NCBI GenBank assembly: GCA_035352715.1 | Contig: DAOPYE010000001.1 | Location: 31,726 to 95,725, forward strand | Reading direction: 5' to 3' | Length of the DNA stretch: 64,000 bases | Source: DAOPYE01 sp035352715 | Lineage (GTDB): Bacteria; Acidobacteriota; Holophagae; Holophagales; Holophagaceae | In this document: positions 53,836 to 63,207 of the stretch, in pieces | How positions within the stretch are numbered: position 1 is the stretch's first letter | Layout: each line of letters starts with the position of its first letter | The notes under the pieces: generated by a model | The model's input: only the letters and a program-made list of their open reading frames with translations | The model's database searches: none | What the model was told of the DNA's origin: nothing | Position numbers and translations under genes: made by a program

Positions 53836-54555
53836 ATGTACCCTGGATCCATGCCGCGTTTCGAGAAGATCCCCAGCCTGCCGGCCTCCTGGCCTTTTGA
53901 ACTGCGGGGTGCCGGTCCCGCCTTTGAGACGCGCATGCGCACGGATCTTCCGGGCATGCCGGGAGCGTGGAGTCTGGTGGTGCCGGAAGGCTTGACGCTC
54001 TCGGCGGAACCCGAACCCATGGAGGGCCGGCATGGTCGCGGCGGCGTCTATCGCCTGGGCGAGGTGGTGGTGCGCCCCTACCGGCGCGGTGGATGGGTTC
54101 GGCACTTCGACGAGACCCTGTATCTGAATCCTTCGCGCTTTTTCATGGAATGCATGACGCATCGGGCGCTGTGGGCTGCCGGGTTCCCCACCGTGGAGCC
54201 CCTGGGCTATGGATATCGACGACGCTTGTGGGGCGTGGAGGGCGTCTACCTGACGCGGTTCGAGGCGAGCGAGCCGTGGCCTTCGCGCTGGGACGATGCA
54301 GGGGGGCTGCAGCGGCTGCGGCCCCTGCTTGAGGCCCTGGACGCCTGGGGACTGTGGGCGCCGGATCTGAACGCGACGAATGTGCTGATTGCTCCCGATG
54401 GAGGGTTGCGCCTGCTGGATTGGGACCGCGCTGCGTGGACGCAAGGCCCGCTGATGCCCAGGTACGCGCGACGCCTGGCGCGCAGCCTGAAACGCCTTGG
54501 GGCGCCGGATTCGGTGCGCGACGAGCTGCGGACGGCGCTGGGGTTAAAGGCCTAG
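53836..54555 (+). CDS. Kdo-kinase-like (KdkA/lipopolysaccharide kinase family) protein
   Basis: 239 residues. The kinase-like core shows HGRGGVYRLGEVVVRPYRRG (nucleotide loop; Arg-rich), NPSRFFMECMTHRALWAAGF, APDLNATNVLIAPDGGLRLL (Asp177 catalytic, Asn182 metal) and LLDWDRA (Asp195 metal). KdkA normally reads H-x-DLN-x-x-N; here it is APDLNATN, so the first His is replaced. It may phosphorylate Kdo in the LPS inner core, or another sugar lipid. Start 53836 or the in-frame 53851 are both possible; neither has a clear site. It ends one base before the convergent oxidoreductase. Confidence 0.75.
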   Translation: MYPGSMPRFEKIPSLPASWPFELRGAGPAFETRMRTDLPGMPGAWSLVVPEGLTLSAEPEPMEGRHGRGGVYRLGEVVVRPYRRGGWVRHFDETLYLNPSRFFMECMTHRALWAAGFPTVEPLGYGYRRRLWGVEGVYLTRFEASEPWPSRWDDAGGLQRLRPLLEALDAWGLWAPDLNATNVLIAPDGGLRLLDWDRAAWTQGPLMPRYARRLARSLKRLGAPDSVRDELRTALGLKA

Positions 54556-55515
54556 CTACTTCCCGCAGAGCTTCAGCATGAGATCCAGATCCTGTGCGGC
54601 TTGCCGCGAGGTGTAGGCGAGGGGCTCGCCTTGCGTCAGCACCTGATGGAAATGTCGCCACTGACTGTCGTATCCGCCGGAGGGAGAAGCGAAGACCTGT
54701 TCGCGGCCTTCGGCGTTCTTCCACACGGCGCGATCCCAGAAGATGGCAACGCTGCCCTCGCTGCCGTGGAGAGTCAGGAGCGCCTCGTTGGAAGGCGTGG
54801 CGCTGTAGGCGGTGCCCCACAGCACGCGCGCGCCGCATTCATAGGTGATTAGCGCCGCGCTGGTGTCGATGGGGGGCAAGCTGGCGTCGAAGGTGGAGGT
54901 GCGGGCGAGGACTTCGGCCGGGCGGCCCAGCATGGCGTTCAGCAGGGCGGCCCAGTGGACACCGCCATCCAGCACGAAGCCTCCCTCGAACTGGGGGGCC
55001 ACGCGCCAGGAGGTGAGCCACTCGCCACCGCGCGTCGCATTCTGGATCTGGTGGACGACGCCCAGGCGGGGCTGGCCCAGGCTGCCATCCTTCACCAATC
55101 GAATCGCCTCGGCCATGTGGGGCCAGAAGAGATAGTTCTCCGCGATCATCAGGCAGGGCGCACCTGGGCGTTCGCAAGCTTGCACCAGCGCCTCCGCTTC
55201 GGCGCGATTAGCGGCGATGGGCTTTTCCGCCATGGCTGGCTTGCCCGCCAGCAGGGCCTTCGTGGCCCATTCGGCGTTCAATTCGATGGGGAGGCAAAGC
55301 AGCACCGCGTCCACATCCGCACGGTGTAGGATGGCTTCGGCGTCGGTCTCGATATTCGGAATGCCGTGGCCCTTCGCGAACAACTGGGTCTTCTCGGCGT
55401 TGCGTCCCGCGATGGCCTGGATCTCGAACAGTCCCTTCAACGCGGAGAGGGCTGGGAGATGCAGTCGTTCCACCGCAAGGCCGGTGCCGACGATTCCAAG
55501 ACGAATGGGAGACAT
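54556..55515 (-). CDS. Gfo/Idh/MocA family oxidoreductase
   Basis: 319 residues. N-terminal NAD(P) site LGIVGTGLAVERLHLPALSA, the catalytic-type AMAEKPIAANRAEAEALVQA (EKP motif, with Lys98-type position) and the C-terminal domain FVLDGGVHWAALLNAMLGRP with the family His-type region. The family reduces or oxidises sugars and inositols. CGGAGTTCCC precedes ATG 55515. It ends one base from the Kdo-kinase-like gene on the other strand. The substrate is unknown. Confidence 0.9.
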   Translation of the reverse strand: MSPIRLGIVGTGLAVERLHLPALSALKGLFEIQAIAGRNAEKTQLFAKGHGIPNIETDAEAILHRADVDAVLLCLPIELNAEWATKALLAGKPAMAEKPIAANRAEAEALVQACERPGAPCLMIAENYLFWPHMAEAIRLVKDGSLGQPRLGVVHQIQNATRGGEWLTSWRVAPQFEGGFVLDGGVHWAALLNAMLGRPAEVLARTSTFDASLPPIDTSAALITYECGARVLWGTAYSATPSNEALLTLHGSEGSVAIFWDRAVWKNAEGREQVFASPSGGYDSQWRHFHQVLTQGEPLAYTSRQAAQDLDLMLKLCGK

Positions 55516-55591
55516 GGGAACTCCGGGATGCAGGCCTTCCCATTGGGACCGGGAAGAGGTGCCGAGGTTGAGTCTACCGCCTGGCGATCGT

Positions 55592-57403
55592 TCACATCCC
55601 CAGCTGTTTGGACAGTGTCTGTCGCTCCATCTTGAAGCCCGGCGCGTCGATGTTCGCCTTCAGGGTGGCCCTGGCGGCGTCGTTCTGCCCCAGCTTCATC
55701 TGGCAGGTGGCGCGCATGAGGCTTACCCAGCCCTGGTCATTGCCGGTGGCTTTGGCGGGATAGATCGCCAGGGCGCCTTTCCAGTTGCCGGCCATGCTGC
55801 GCAGATCCGCCACGAAGATGACCAGGGGCTCGCGGATCTGCCCCTTTTCGCGGCTTCTCGCCAGCCACCCTTCGGCTTCCTTCAGCCGCTTCCCTGCAGC
55901 ATCTCCTTTATCCACAGGGCGGCGGAGGTAGGCCAGCAGCGCGGAAATGCGACTGGCGCCAGGCGTGGCCCTCGCCAGGGCTCCGGGGACTTCCTTCCAG
56001 CGCTTCAGATCCACCAGCGCTTCGGCGCGCCGCAGGCTTTCCGCCGCGGATTCGCCCCGCCGCTTCCGGCCCGAGAGTAGATCCAGGGTTTCCTGGGATT
56101 GGGTGTTAGCCGCCGTGGCTTCCAGGATGACCTTGCGCAGCGCTTCCTGCTCCTTGCCGGGGGCGCGCGAGGTCAACGCCTGGGCCGAGCCGGAGAGCCC
56201 GGTTTGGGCGAGGCGCTTGATCAGGGCCGTGCGCTGCTCTGGGGCCAGATTGGCGACGTTCTCCAGATCCAGATAGGGCAGCAGTGGGGTGATCTGGTTT
56301 GCGTCAAGGGCCTGCTGGGTCCAGGCTCGGATGGCTTCGCCGCGCAGCTTCTTCACCAGGGTCGAACGCTCCTTATCGGATGTCTGGCTTTCCAGGTGGG
56401 CGGCGATGTCGACGGCTTCCTTCCATTGGCCTTGGTTCATGAATACGCGCAGCTGGAGCAGCATGGCCTGGTGCGGCTTGTCGCCCTTGAGCCCTTCGCG
56501 GCGGATCGCGTTCAATAACTGCTGGGCGGAAGGGATATTGGCGGCCTCGCGCGGAGTGAGTTTGCCATCGGTCAGAAGCGTTGCCAGGGCCAGTCGGGCA
56601 TCGTCGGCCTGGGGGGAATCCGGGTGGTTCTTGAGGAGTGCGCGCAGGACTTCAGCCGAGGCCTTGGCGCTGCCATTCCGCCCCAGATACTGTCCCCAGG
56701 CCAGCTCTGTTCGGGGCAGGAATGCGCTTTTGGGGTATAACGCCTTCAGTTCCCGTCGTGCGGATTCCGCCGCCCGGCGGTTGTCTTCGAGGCAGAGCAC
56801 CTCCAGCATGGCCACCAGGCCGCGCTCGGTGGGCTTATCGCCGGAGGGAAGGGGGTAGAGGCTCTTCACGATGGGAAGGCCTTCTTCCGCGCGGCCCTGT
56901 TCCACCAGGATCCACAGCAGCAGTTCCTGCGCCTTGCGCTTGTTCTCCACGGGGATATCCGCGCGGATGGCTTTCTCTAAGCGGCCCTCGGCTTCCTTGA
57001 GCCTGCGTCCTTCCACGGCGGCCGAGGCCAGGATGAACTGGGCTTCCGCAAGATAGGGAGAAGACGGCCAGCCTCGTTCCAGTTTCTTCAATGTAACGGC
57101 CGCCTTCAGGCGTTCTCCCAGCCGGTCCTCCAGGATGCCCTGGGCGTAGAGCACGAATTCCCGTTCCGGGGCGGCAGGGGACTTGAACCGATGGCGTTTG
57201 AGCTTGGTGGCGATCTCGCGCCGCTCGGCTGGGTCCTGCGAGGCGAGTCCCTTCCGGGCCAGGGCCTCGATCTGCGCATCGCTGGATGCCGTCTTCTCCT
57301 TGGGGCCCGCGAACGCGTAGGTCGTCGAGGCCCCCGACCAGAGGCCCAGGGCGCCAAGAAGCAGCGCTGAACGCAGGGACGCTGCGGCTTTCACGAGGGC
57401 CAT
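55592..57403 (-). CDS. Exported TPR/helical-repeat protein
   Basis: 603 residues with an N-terminal signal (SLRSALLLGALGLWSGAS). The rest is helical and Ala/Leu/Arg-rich with tetratricopeptide-like units, for example YLAEAQFILASAAVEGRRLK, FLPRTELAWGQYLGRNGSAK and LKNHPDSPQADDARLALATL, the last close to outer-membrane-assembly TPRs. No enzyme motif. Its start overlaps the response regulator gene by 13 bases, so the two are translated together; it may be the effector or scaffold of that signalling unit. Confidence 0.78.
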   Translation of the reverse strand: MALVKAAASLRSALLLGALGLWSGASTTYAFAGPKEKTASSDAQIEALARKGLASQDPAERREIATKLKRHRFKSPAAPEREFVLYAQGILEDRLGERLKAAVTLKKLERGWPSSPYLAEAQFILASAAVEGRRLKEAEGRLEKAIRADIPVENKRKAQELLLWILVEQGRAEEGLPIVKSLYPLPSGDKPTERGLVAMLEVLCLEDNRRAAESARRELKALYPKSAFLPRTELAWGQYLGRNGSAKASAEVLRALLKNHPDSPQADDARLALATLLTDGKLTPREAANIPSAQQLLNAIRREGLKGDKPHQAMLLQLRVFMNQGQWKEAVDIAAHLESQTSDKERSTLVKKLRGEAIRAWTQQALDANQITPLLPYLDLENVANLAPEQRTALIKRLAQTGLSGSAQALTSRAPGKEQEALRKVILEATAANTQSQETLDLLSGRKRRGESAAESLRRAEALVDLKRWKEVPGALARATPGASRISALLAYLRRPVDKGDAAGKRLKEAEGWLARSREKGQIREPLVIFVADLRSMAGNWKGALAIYPAKATGNDQGWVSLMRATCQMKLGQNDAARATLKANIDAPGFKMERQTLSKQLGM

Positions 57404-58008
57404 CGCGACAACAGGGCCTTTTTGGCGACTTCAAACTGGGTTTCTGTCAGCAACCCTTTCGAGCGCAGGCTTCCCAGGCGCTCAAGATCATCCAGGGTGC
57501 CTGCGGCGGATTCCGGGGGGTGCTCGATGCGCTGGGCGAGCATCTCCATTCGCCCGTTGGTGGCCTCCAGGTGCTCGATGCGGCTTTGGTAGTTCTTGAC
57601 CTGGAGCCGCAAGGCATCGCGTTCCGCGACCAGTTCGGTGCGCTCCATGAGCCGCCGCAAGGTGTTGCGGAAGGGCTCGAGCTGCAGGGGCTTGTTCACC
57701 AGGCCGTAGGCGCCGCGATCCACCGCTTCGGTGGCTTCGCGGGCGCTGCCGAAGCCCGTCAGGACCAGCACCGTGCAGCCGGGGTTGATGCGAAGCGCCG
57801 TGTCCAGCACATCCATGCCGGAGCGGCCGGGCATCACCAGGTCCGTCAACACCAGATCAAAAGGGGGATGCGCGCTCTGGAGTTGTCGTTCCGCTTCTTC
57901 GCCCGATCGCGCGGCCGTCACGTCAAAGCCCTCGCTGCGCAGCAGATCCGTGAGCGTTTCCAGCAGCAATGCGTCATCGTCCACCAGCAACAGGCGGTGG
58001 GGAGGCAT
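57391..58008 (-). CDS. Response regulator with C-terminal SHOCT-like domain
   Basis: 205 residues from ATG 58008 (a GTG at 58038 would add ten). The receiver domain runs about 3-120: LLLVDDDALLLETLTDLLRS, the phosphate acceptor Asp in LTDLVMPGRSG, TGFGSAREATEAVDRGAYGL and the conserved Lys in VNKPLQLEPF. A coiled stretch (about 125-160) leads to a SHOCT-like helical tail, DDLERLGSLRSKGLLTETQF. It has no DNA-binding domain, so output is probably by protein contact. No histidine kinase is adjacent; a Ser/Thr kinase gene is 116 bases upstream. Confidence 0.85.
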   Translation of the reverse strand: MPPHRLLLVDDDALLLETLTDLLRSEGFDVTAARSGEEAERQLQSAHPPFDLVLTDLVMPGRSGMDVLDTALRINPGCTVLVLTGFGSAREATEAVDRGAYGLVNKPLQLEPFRNTLRRLMERTELVAERDALRLQVKNYQSRIEHLEATNGRMEMLAQRIEHPPESAAGTLDDLERLGSLRSKGLLTETQFEVAKKALLSRWPS

Positions 58009-58124
58009 ATGCGGTGGGACAATCCTGTGCTGGTTCACGGTCGAGACGATCTCCTCACTAATTCTTTTCGGCAGCCTCGGTGAAATCTTATCCCGGAAGA
58101 AAAGCGAAGTGAGCCGTCGCGCGG

Positions 58125-60269
58125 TCAGCTCCGCCGGAGGGGCGCGATTTTCACGAGGTTGCCCCGGGCATCCGAGCGGAAGAGATCATCCTCAAGCTGG
58201 TTGCCGCCCCGCAGGACAGGGTCGGAGGCATCCTTCGCCAGTAGGATGCCGCCCCGGGCATTGCGATGGATCACGCATTCCTCCAGCGTGACTTCCGCAT
58301 TCTCGAAAAGCATAAGCCCCGTCTCGCGGCTGTCGCGCAGGGTGCAGCGGACGAGCAGGAGGCTGCCTCCGGGTTCTACCCTCGCGCCGGTCTGGGCGTT
58401 GCCGGCGATCTCGCAGCCCTCCAGGACGCCTTGGCCGTGATCGGCGCATTCGATGCCCACGCCCAGGCCGTTCAGGAGATGACAGCCCTTCAGTTGCGCG
58501 GTGGCGCCCTGGTGGATCAGCACGCCGGAGGCCTCGTTGGCCGAGAACTCGCATTCCACGGCCGAGGCGAGTCCCGATCCCAGAAGGGAAAGGCCATAGC
58601 CCGCGTTGTGATGGATGCGGCACTGGCGCAGCTGGGCCGTGGCGCCCGCGGCGATGTGCACGCCGGAATCCCGGTGCCCGGTGATCTCGCAGTCCTCCAG
58701 GACCGCCTGGGCTTTTTCCAGCACGAGCACGCCCACCGGACCCGAGGCGCGCACATGGCAGCGGCGGAGCTTCATGCGCGCGTCCGCTTCCAGTTCCGCG
58801 CCTCCACCCGCCAGGGCGTCCAGTTCGCAGTCCTCCAGCGTTGCCTGGCAGCCGGGTCCCAGTTGCAGCCCCAGGCCGGAGACGTCGTGGATGCGGGCGC
58901 GCGTGAGGGATAGTTCCGAGCCGCCCTCCAGGCGCAGTGCGGTGGCCTGTCCCGTCAGTTCGCAGTCCTGCACTTCGGCGTGAGCGCCGGGCTTCAGGCG
59001 CAGTCCTTCGCTCCCGCCTCGCAGAAAACCTTGCGCGATGCGAAGTTCCGACCCCTGGTCCACCTGGATGGCCGGGCCGGAATCCGTCTGGAGCTTGACA
59101 CCTCGAAGGGTGAGCACGCCCTTGCGGACTTCAATCAGGGCCGCATCCCGATGTCCGGTGCGCCGGATCTCCAGGTTCTCGAGGGTGATCCGGTCGGCCT
59201 GGGCGCGGATCTGTCCGTCCTCCGGGCATTCCAGGATGATGTCGCCCGCCGGGCCGTCGCCGATGAGGGTGACCGGCTTATCAATGGTGATGGCTTCGCG
59301 GTAGATGCCCGGAAGCAGGCGGATGGCGCTTCCGGCGATGGCCTGGCGCAGGGCCACGCGGATGCTGAGGCAGTTGCCGCCCTTGCCGACGATCAGGGGT
59401 TGGCCCTTGGGCAGGGCATGGGCGCCGCTGCCGGTGGTGGCGGGCGCTTCCATCGCCTCCCGGATCGCGGTGGCGAGGGCTTCGGCATCGGGAAAGCGCT
59501 CGGAAGGATCCTTCGCCAAGGCCTTCTGGCTCAGCTCCACGATGGCTTGGGGCAGATCGCGGATCTGCTCAAGATCCAGGGGCGCGGCGGGCGAGCGCAG
59601 GATGGCGTTAAGGGTTCCTGTCGGGGTGTCCGCAGCGAAGGGGCGACGGCCGCCGGACAGAATCTCGTACAGCACCACACCGATGGCGAACAGATCGGTG
59701 CTGATGGAGGCCTTGCCTGTATCCAGATACTCGGGAGCCATGTAGCTGACGGTGCCCATGCGCACGTCTTGTTCTGTCAGCGTGGAGCGATCCACCAGCG
59801 CCACGCCGAAATCCGTCAGCTTGGCCTGGATCCGCTTGCCCCGGATGCTCACCAGCACGTTGCCGGGTTTCAGATCGCGGTGGATGATGCCGCGTTCATG
59901 GGCGTAGGCCAAGCCTTCGCACGTCTGCGCCAGGGCCTCCAGCAGGTCCGCCTTGCTGCGTTCTCCCTTGCGGATCAGGCCGTCCAGATCCTCGCCCTCG
60001 ACATATTCCATGACCAGGTAGTGCAGCCCCGCGTCCTCGCCGAATTCGTAGACCGTGACGATGTTGGGGTGGTTCAGGGCCGCGGTGGCCTTCGCCTCGC
60101 GCTCGAAGCGCAGCCTGGCCTCGGTGCCGAAGGAAGTGCCCGCCTGGATCGTTTTGATGGCCACCTGGCGCCCCAGCAGCGGGTCCTGCCCCAAGAAGAC
60201 CTCACCCATGGATCCCTTGCCGAGCTGTCTCAGGATCTGGTATTTCCCGATTTTCGAGGGCAGGGTCAC
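58125..60269 (-). CDS. Serine/threonine protein kinase fused to a right-handed beta-helix
   Basis: 714 residues from a GTG at 60269 (AGGAG eight bases before). The kinase domain fills 1-275 with Lys39 in VAIKTIQ, HRDLKPGN (Asp132), DFG at 153-155 and APE at 178-180, so it should be active. From about 300 on come about 16 repeats of roughly 22-24 residues such as LEDCEITGHRDSGVHIAAGA, QCRIHHNAGYGLSLLGSGLA and CELTGQATALRLEGGSELSL, the signature of right-handed beta-helix proteins. No membrane segment separates the two parts, so the helix is cytosolic, unlike PASTA-type kinases. It may sense or bind a polymer, or act as a scaffold. Confidence 0.9.
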   Translation of the reverse strand: MTLPSKIGKYQILRQLGKGSMGEVFLGQDPLLGRQVAIKTIQAGTSFGTEARLRFEREAKATAALNHPNIVTVYEFGEDAGLHYLVMEYVEGEDLDGLIRKGERSKADLLEALAQTCEGLAYAHERGIIHRDLKPGNVLVSIRGKRIQAKLTDFGVALVDRSTLTEQDVRMGTVSYMAPEYLDTGKASISTDLFAIGVVLYEILSGGRRPFAADTPTGTLNAILRSPAAPLDLEQIRDLPQAIVELSQKALAKDPSERFPDAEALATAIREAMEAPATTGSGAHALPKGQPLIVGKGGNCLSIRVALRQAIAGSAIRLLPGIYREAITIDKPVTLIGDGPAGDIILECPEDGQIRAQADRITLENLEIRRTGHRDAALIEVRKGVLTLRGVKLQTDSGPAIQVDQGSELRIAQGFLRGGSEGLRLKPGAHAEVQDCELTGQATALRLEGGSELSLTRARIHDVSGLGLQLGPGCQATLEDCELDALAGGGAELEADARMKLRRCHVRASGPVGVLVLEKAQAVLEDCEITGHRDSGVHIAAGATAQLRQCRIHHNAGYGLSLLGSGLASAVECEFSANEASGVLIHQGATAQLKGCHLLNGLGVGIECADHGQGVLEGCEIAGNAQTGARVEPGGSLLLVRCTLRDSRETGLMLFENAEVTLEECVIHRNARGGILLAKDASDPVLRGGNQLEDDLFRSDARGNLVKIAPLRRS

Positions 60270-60489
60270 GCGGGGGGCTCCTTCATCTCCACTGGTCTCG
60301 CATCGACTGGATAGGGGTTCAGCATAAGTGAAGACGCGCGGATGCGGGCACTCCGCTATCTTGTTGCGCGATGTTTGCCCTTGTCTCCATCTGCACGCCC
60401 ACGAAGAAGTGATTGGGGTTTCTGGTGCTCCTGCGGGGGAGCATCGAGGCCCCTGATCTCCGGGCGCGCTGTCTGGATGTTCTGAAATG

Positions 60490-60517
60490 ACACGGCCCCG
60501 CTGGTGCGGGGCCGTGT
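60490..60517. terminator. Hairpin after the GH94 gene
   Basis: ACACGGCCCCG / CGGGGCCGTGT arms with loop CTGGTG, followed by TTGG on the plus strand and CATTTC on the minus strand. The 275-base stretch 60270-60544 between the kinase and this gene otherwise holds only the kinase leader. Confidence 0.7.
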
Positions 60518-60544
60518 TTGGTGCCGATCGAAATCAGCTCGACG

Positions 60545-62989
60545 TTATTTCAGCGTCACCTTGACGGCGACCACCTTGCGGTCGTCGGTCGGAGGCATGA
60601 CGGTGTTGCCTTCGATGGCCTTTCCATCCACCTCCAGCGCCACGGTGTTGCCCTTGCCCGCGCGCACGACCTCGATCTGGTAGGTCACGCCGCGGAAGAC
60701 ACGGGTGGCCTTGAAGCCCGGCCAGCTGGTGGGGATCACGGGGGCGATCGTGAGGCCCTTCAGGCTGGTGCGGATGCCCAGGATCCACTGGGTGGCGGTG
60801 TAGTAGTTCCAGGCAGCCGTGCCCGTCAGCCAGGAGTTCTTGGCCTCGCCGTGACTGGGCGCGTCCTTGCCCGCGATCATCTGGGCGTAGACGTAGGGCT
60901 CGCAACGATGCAGATCGCCGATGGCCTCGCGGGCGCTGGGGTTGATGCGCAGGTAGTAGTCATGGGCGCGATCGCCATTGCCCACGCGGGTTTCGGCGAT
61001 GATGACCCAGGGGTTGTTGTGGCAGAAGATGCCCGCGTTCTCCTTGTAGCCCGGAGGGTACGAGGAGATTTCGCCCAGGTTGATGTAGTACTTCGAGTAG
61101 GCGGGCTGCTGCAGCACGATGCCGTGCTTGGTGGAGAGCTTCGCGTTGACGCTGTCGAGGGCCTTCTTGGCGCTGCCATCTTCCAGGCCGATGCCCGCCA
61201 GGACGCAGTAGCCCTGGGGCTCGATGTAGATCTGGCCCTCGGTGTTTTCCTTGGAGCCGATCTTCTCGCCGTTGGCGTCATAGGCGCGCAGGAACCACTC
61301 GCCGTCCCAGCCGTGCTTCATGACCGTCTCGGTCATCTTGGTCACTTCGCCGCGATACTTGGCGGCTTCATCCTTCAGGCCGCGGGCCTCGGCAAGATCC
61401 GCCAGTTCCTGTCCAGAATGGACGAAGAGCCCCGCGATGAAGATGGATTCGGCGACCTTGCCTTCCTTGTTAGTGGTGGTCTGGAAGGACTGCCCCGGCG
61501 TATAGGAGAAGCAGTTCAGGTTCAGGCAGTCGTTCCAGTCGGCGCGGCCGATGAGGGGCAGGCCGTGGGGGCCAAGCCGTTCGAGGCTGTACTGGAAGCT
61601 GCGCTGCAGATGCTCATAGAGCGGCGTTTCGCTGCCGGGCTGGTTGTCGTACTGCACCAGTTCGTCCAGGATGCTCCAGTCGCCGGTCTCCTTGATGTAG
61701 GCGGAGACGCCGATGATCAGCCAGTGCGGATCGTCGTTGAAGTCGCCGCCGATATCGTTGTTGCCGCGCTTGGTCAGCGGCTGGTACTGGTGGTAGGCGC
61801 CGCCGCTCGGGAGCTGCGTCGCGGACAGGTCGAGGATGCGCTGGCGGGCTCGCGAAGGCACCATGTGGACGAAGCCCAGCAGATCCTGGTTGGAATCGCG
61901 GAAGCCCAGGCCGCGGCCGATGCCGGATTCGTAGAACGAGGCCGAGCGGCTCATGTTGAAGGTGCCCATGCACTGGTAGGCGTTCCAGATGTTCACCATG
62001 CGGTTGGTGTGCAGATCCGGCGTCTCCACCTGGCAGATGCCCAGCAGGTTGTCCCAGTGCTGCTTGAGGATATCGAAGGCCTCGTTGGCGCCCTTGGGGT
62101 CCAGGTACTTCGCCAGCTTCTTCTTGGCTTCGCTCTTGTTGATGATCTGGCTGTCCGCGGGGGAGAACTTCTGGTCCACGGGCATTTCCTGGTAGCCCAG
62201 GACGAAGATCACCTCTTGCGTCTCGCCTGGCTTCAGGCTGAGCTTGACGTGGTGGCTGCCCACCGGAGACCAGCCGTGGGCCATGGAATCACCGGACTTG
62301 CCGGTCTCCACGACCGCAGGCTTGTCCCATCCGCGGTAGGCGCCCAGGAAGGATTCGCGCTGCGTGTCAAATCCTTCGATTTTCCTGGAACATCCGAAAT
62401 AGGCGAAATGGTCGCGCCGCTCGCGGTATTCGGTCTTGTGGTAGATCACGCCGTCCTCGACTTCCACCTGGCCCGTGCTGAAGTTGCGCTGGAAGTTGGT
62501 GGTGTCGTCCTGGGCGTCCCACAGGCAGAACTCGATGATGGAGAACAGCGAAAGCTCGGCAGGCGTGTCGCGATGATTCGTGACCGTCATCTGCCAGATT
62601 TCCAGATTCTCGTCCATGGGCACGAGGTAGCGGGTGCGCGCTTCGATGCCGTTGTGCTTGGATCCAATCACGCTGTAGCCCATGCCGTGACGGCACTCGT
62701 AGTCCTCCAGCTCGGTGCGGGTGGGCTGCCAGGAGGGAGACCAGTATTCACCGGAAATGTTGTCGCGAACATATACGTAGCGTCCGCCAAAGTCCAAGGG
62801 CACGTTGTTGTAGCGGTAGCGCGTGATGCGGCGCAGGCGGGCGTCCTTGTAGAAGGAATAGCCGCCGGCGGTGTTGGAGATCAGTCCGAAGTAGGCCTGG
62901 CAACCGATGTAGTTGATCCAGGGAAGGGGGGTATCCGGCCGGGTGATGATGTATTCCCGGCGGGCGTCATCGAAATGCCCGTATTGCAT
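60545..62989 (-). CDS. Cellobiose phosphorylase (GH94)
   Basis: 814 residues, no signal sequence, so cytosolic. It closely follows known cellobiose phosphorylases: MQYGHFDDARREYIITRPDT, GGYSFYKDARLRRITRYRYN, ARHGMGYSV-type region at 98-106, FNMSRSASFYESGIGRGLGF, TKRGNNDIGGDFNDDPHWLI and GRADWNDCLNLNCFS with catalytic Asp487. ENAGIFCHNNPWVIIAETRV and HGEAKNSWLTGTAAWNYYTA are typical of the C-terminal half. The enzyme splits cellobiose with phosphate into glucose-1-phosphate and glucose, saving ATP. Divergent from a GH9 gene by 218 bases. Confidence 0.95.
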   Translation of the reverse strand: MQYGHFDDARREYIITRPDTPLPWINYIGCQAYFGLISNTAGGYSFYKDARLRRITRYRYNNVPLDFGGRYVYVRDNISGEYWSPSWQPTRTELEDYECRHGMGYSVIGSKHNGIEARTRYLVPMDENLEIWQMTVTNHRDTPAELSLFSIIEFCLWDAQDDTTNFQRNFSTGQVEVEDGVIYHKTEYRERRDHFAYFGCSRKIEGFDTQRESFLGAYRGWDKPAVVETGKSGDSMAHGWSPVGSHHVKLSLKPGETQEVIFVLGYQEMPVDQKFSPADSQIINKSEAKKKLAKYLDPKGANEAFDILKQHWDNLLGICQVETPDLHTNRMVNIWNAYQCMGTFNMSRSASFYESGIGRGLGFRDSNQDLLGFVHMVPSRARQRILDLSATQLPSGGAYHQYQPLTKRGNNDIGGDFNDDPHWLIIGVSAYIKETGDWSILDELVQYDNQPGSETPLYEHLQRSFQYSLERLGPHGLPLIGRADWNDCLNLNCFSYTPGQSFQTTTNKEGKVAESIFIAGLFVHSGQELADLAEARGLKDEAAKYRGEVTKMTETVMKHGWDGEWFLRAYDANGEKIGSKENTEGQIYIEPQGYCVLAGIGLEDGSAKKALDSVNAKLSTKHGIVLQQPAYSKYYINLGEISSYPPGYKENAGIFCHNNPWVIIAETRVGNGDRAHDYYLRINPSAREAIGDLHRCEPYVYAQMIAGKDAPSHGEAKNSWLTGTAAWNYYTATQWILGIRTSLKGLTIAPVIPTSWPGFKATRVFRGVTYQIEVVRAGKGNTVALEVDGKAIEGNTVMPPTDDRKVVAVKVTLK

Positions 62990-63207
62990 GGTTCTGATCC
63001 TCCGTGGGTGGGGTGGTGGGGGTTGGATGAAAATTGTGGGATGACCTGGATCTTGCCGCGCTGTAGATTCTTGGAAACCGCTTCTGTTGGGTGCGGCCTA
63101 CCTTGTCAATCTGGCCGGCTGCGTGATTCTACATGAGCGATTGTCTTGTGGATACCTGTGCGTAGGCGGCTCCTTCCCATGCTTCATGCAGGGATTTTGG
63201 GTGCGTC

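Noticed and set aside
60518..63136. An 872-codon open frame on the plus strand across the cellobiose phosphorylase gene
   Set aside because: Repeats of Val, Gly, Asp, Leu and His with no domain are the complement of GH94 codons; the minus strand has the real enzyme.
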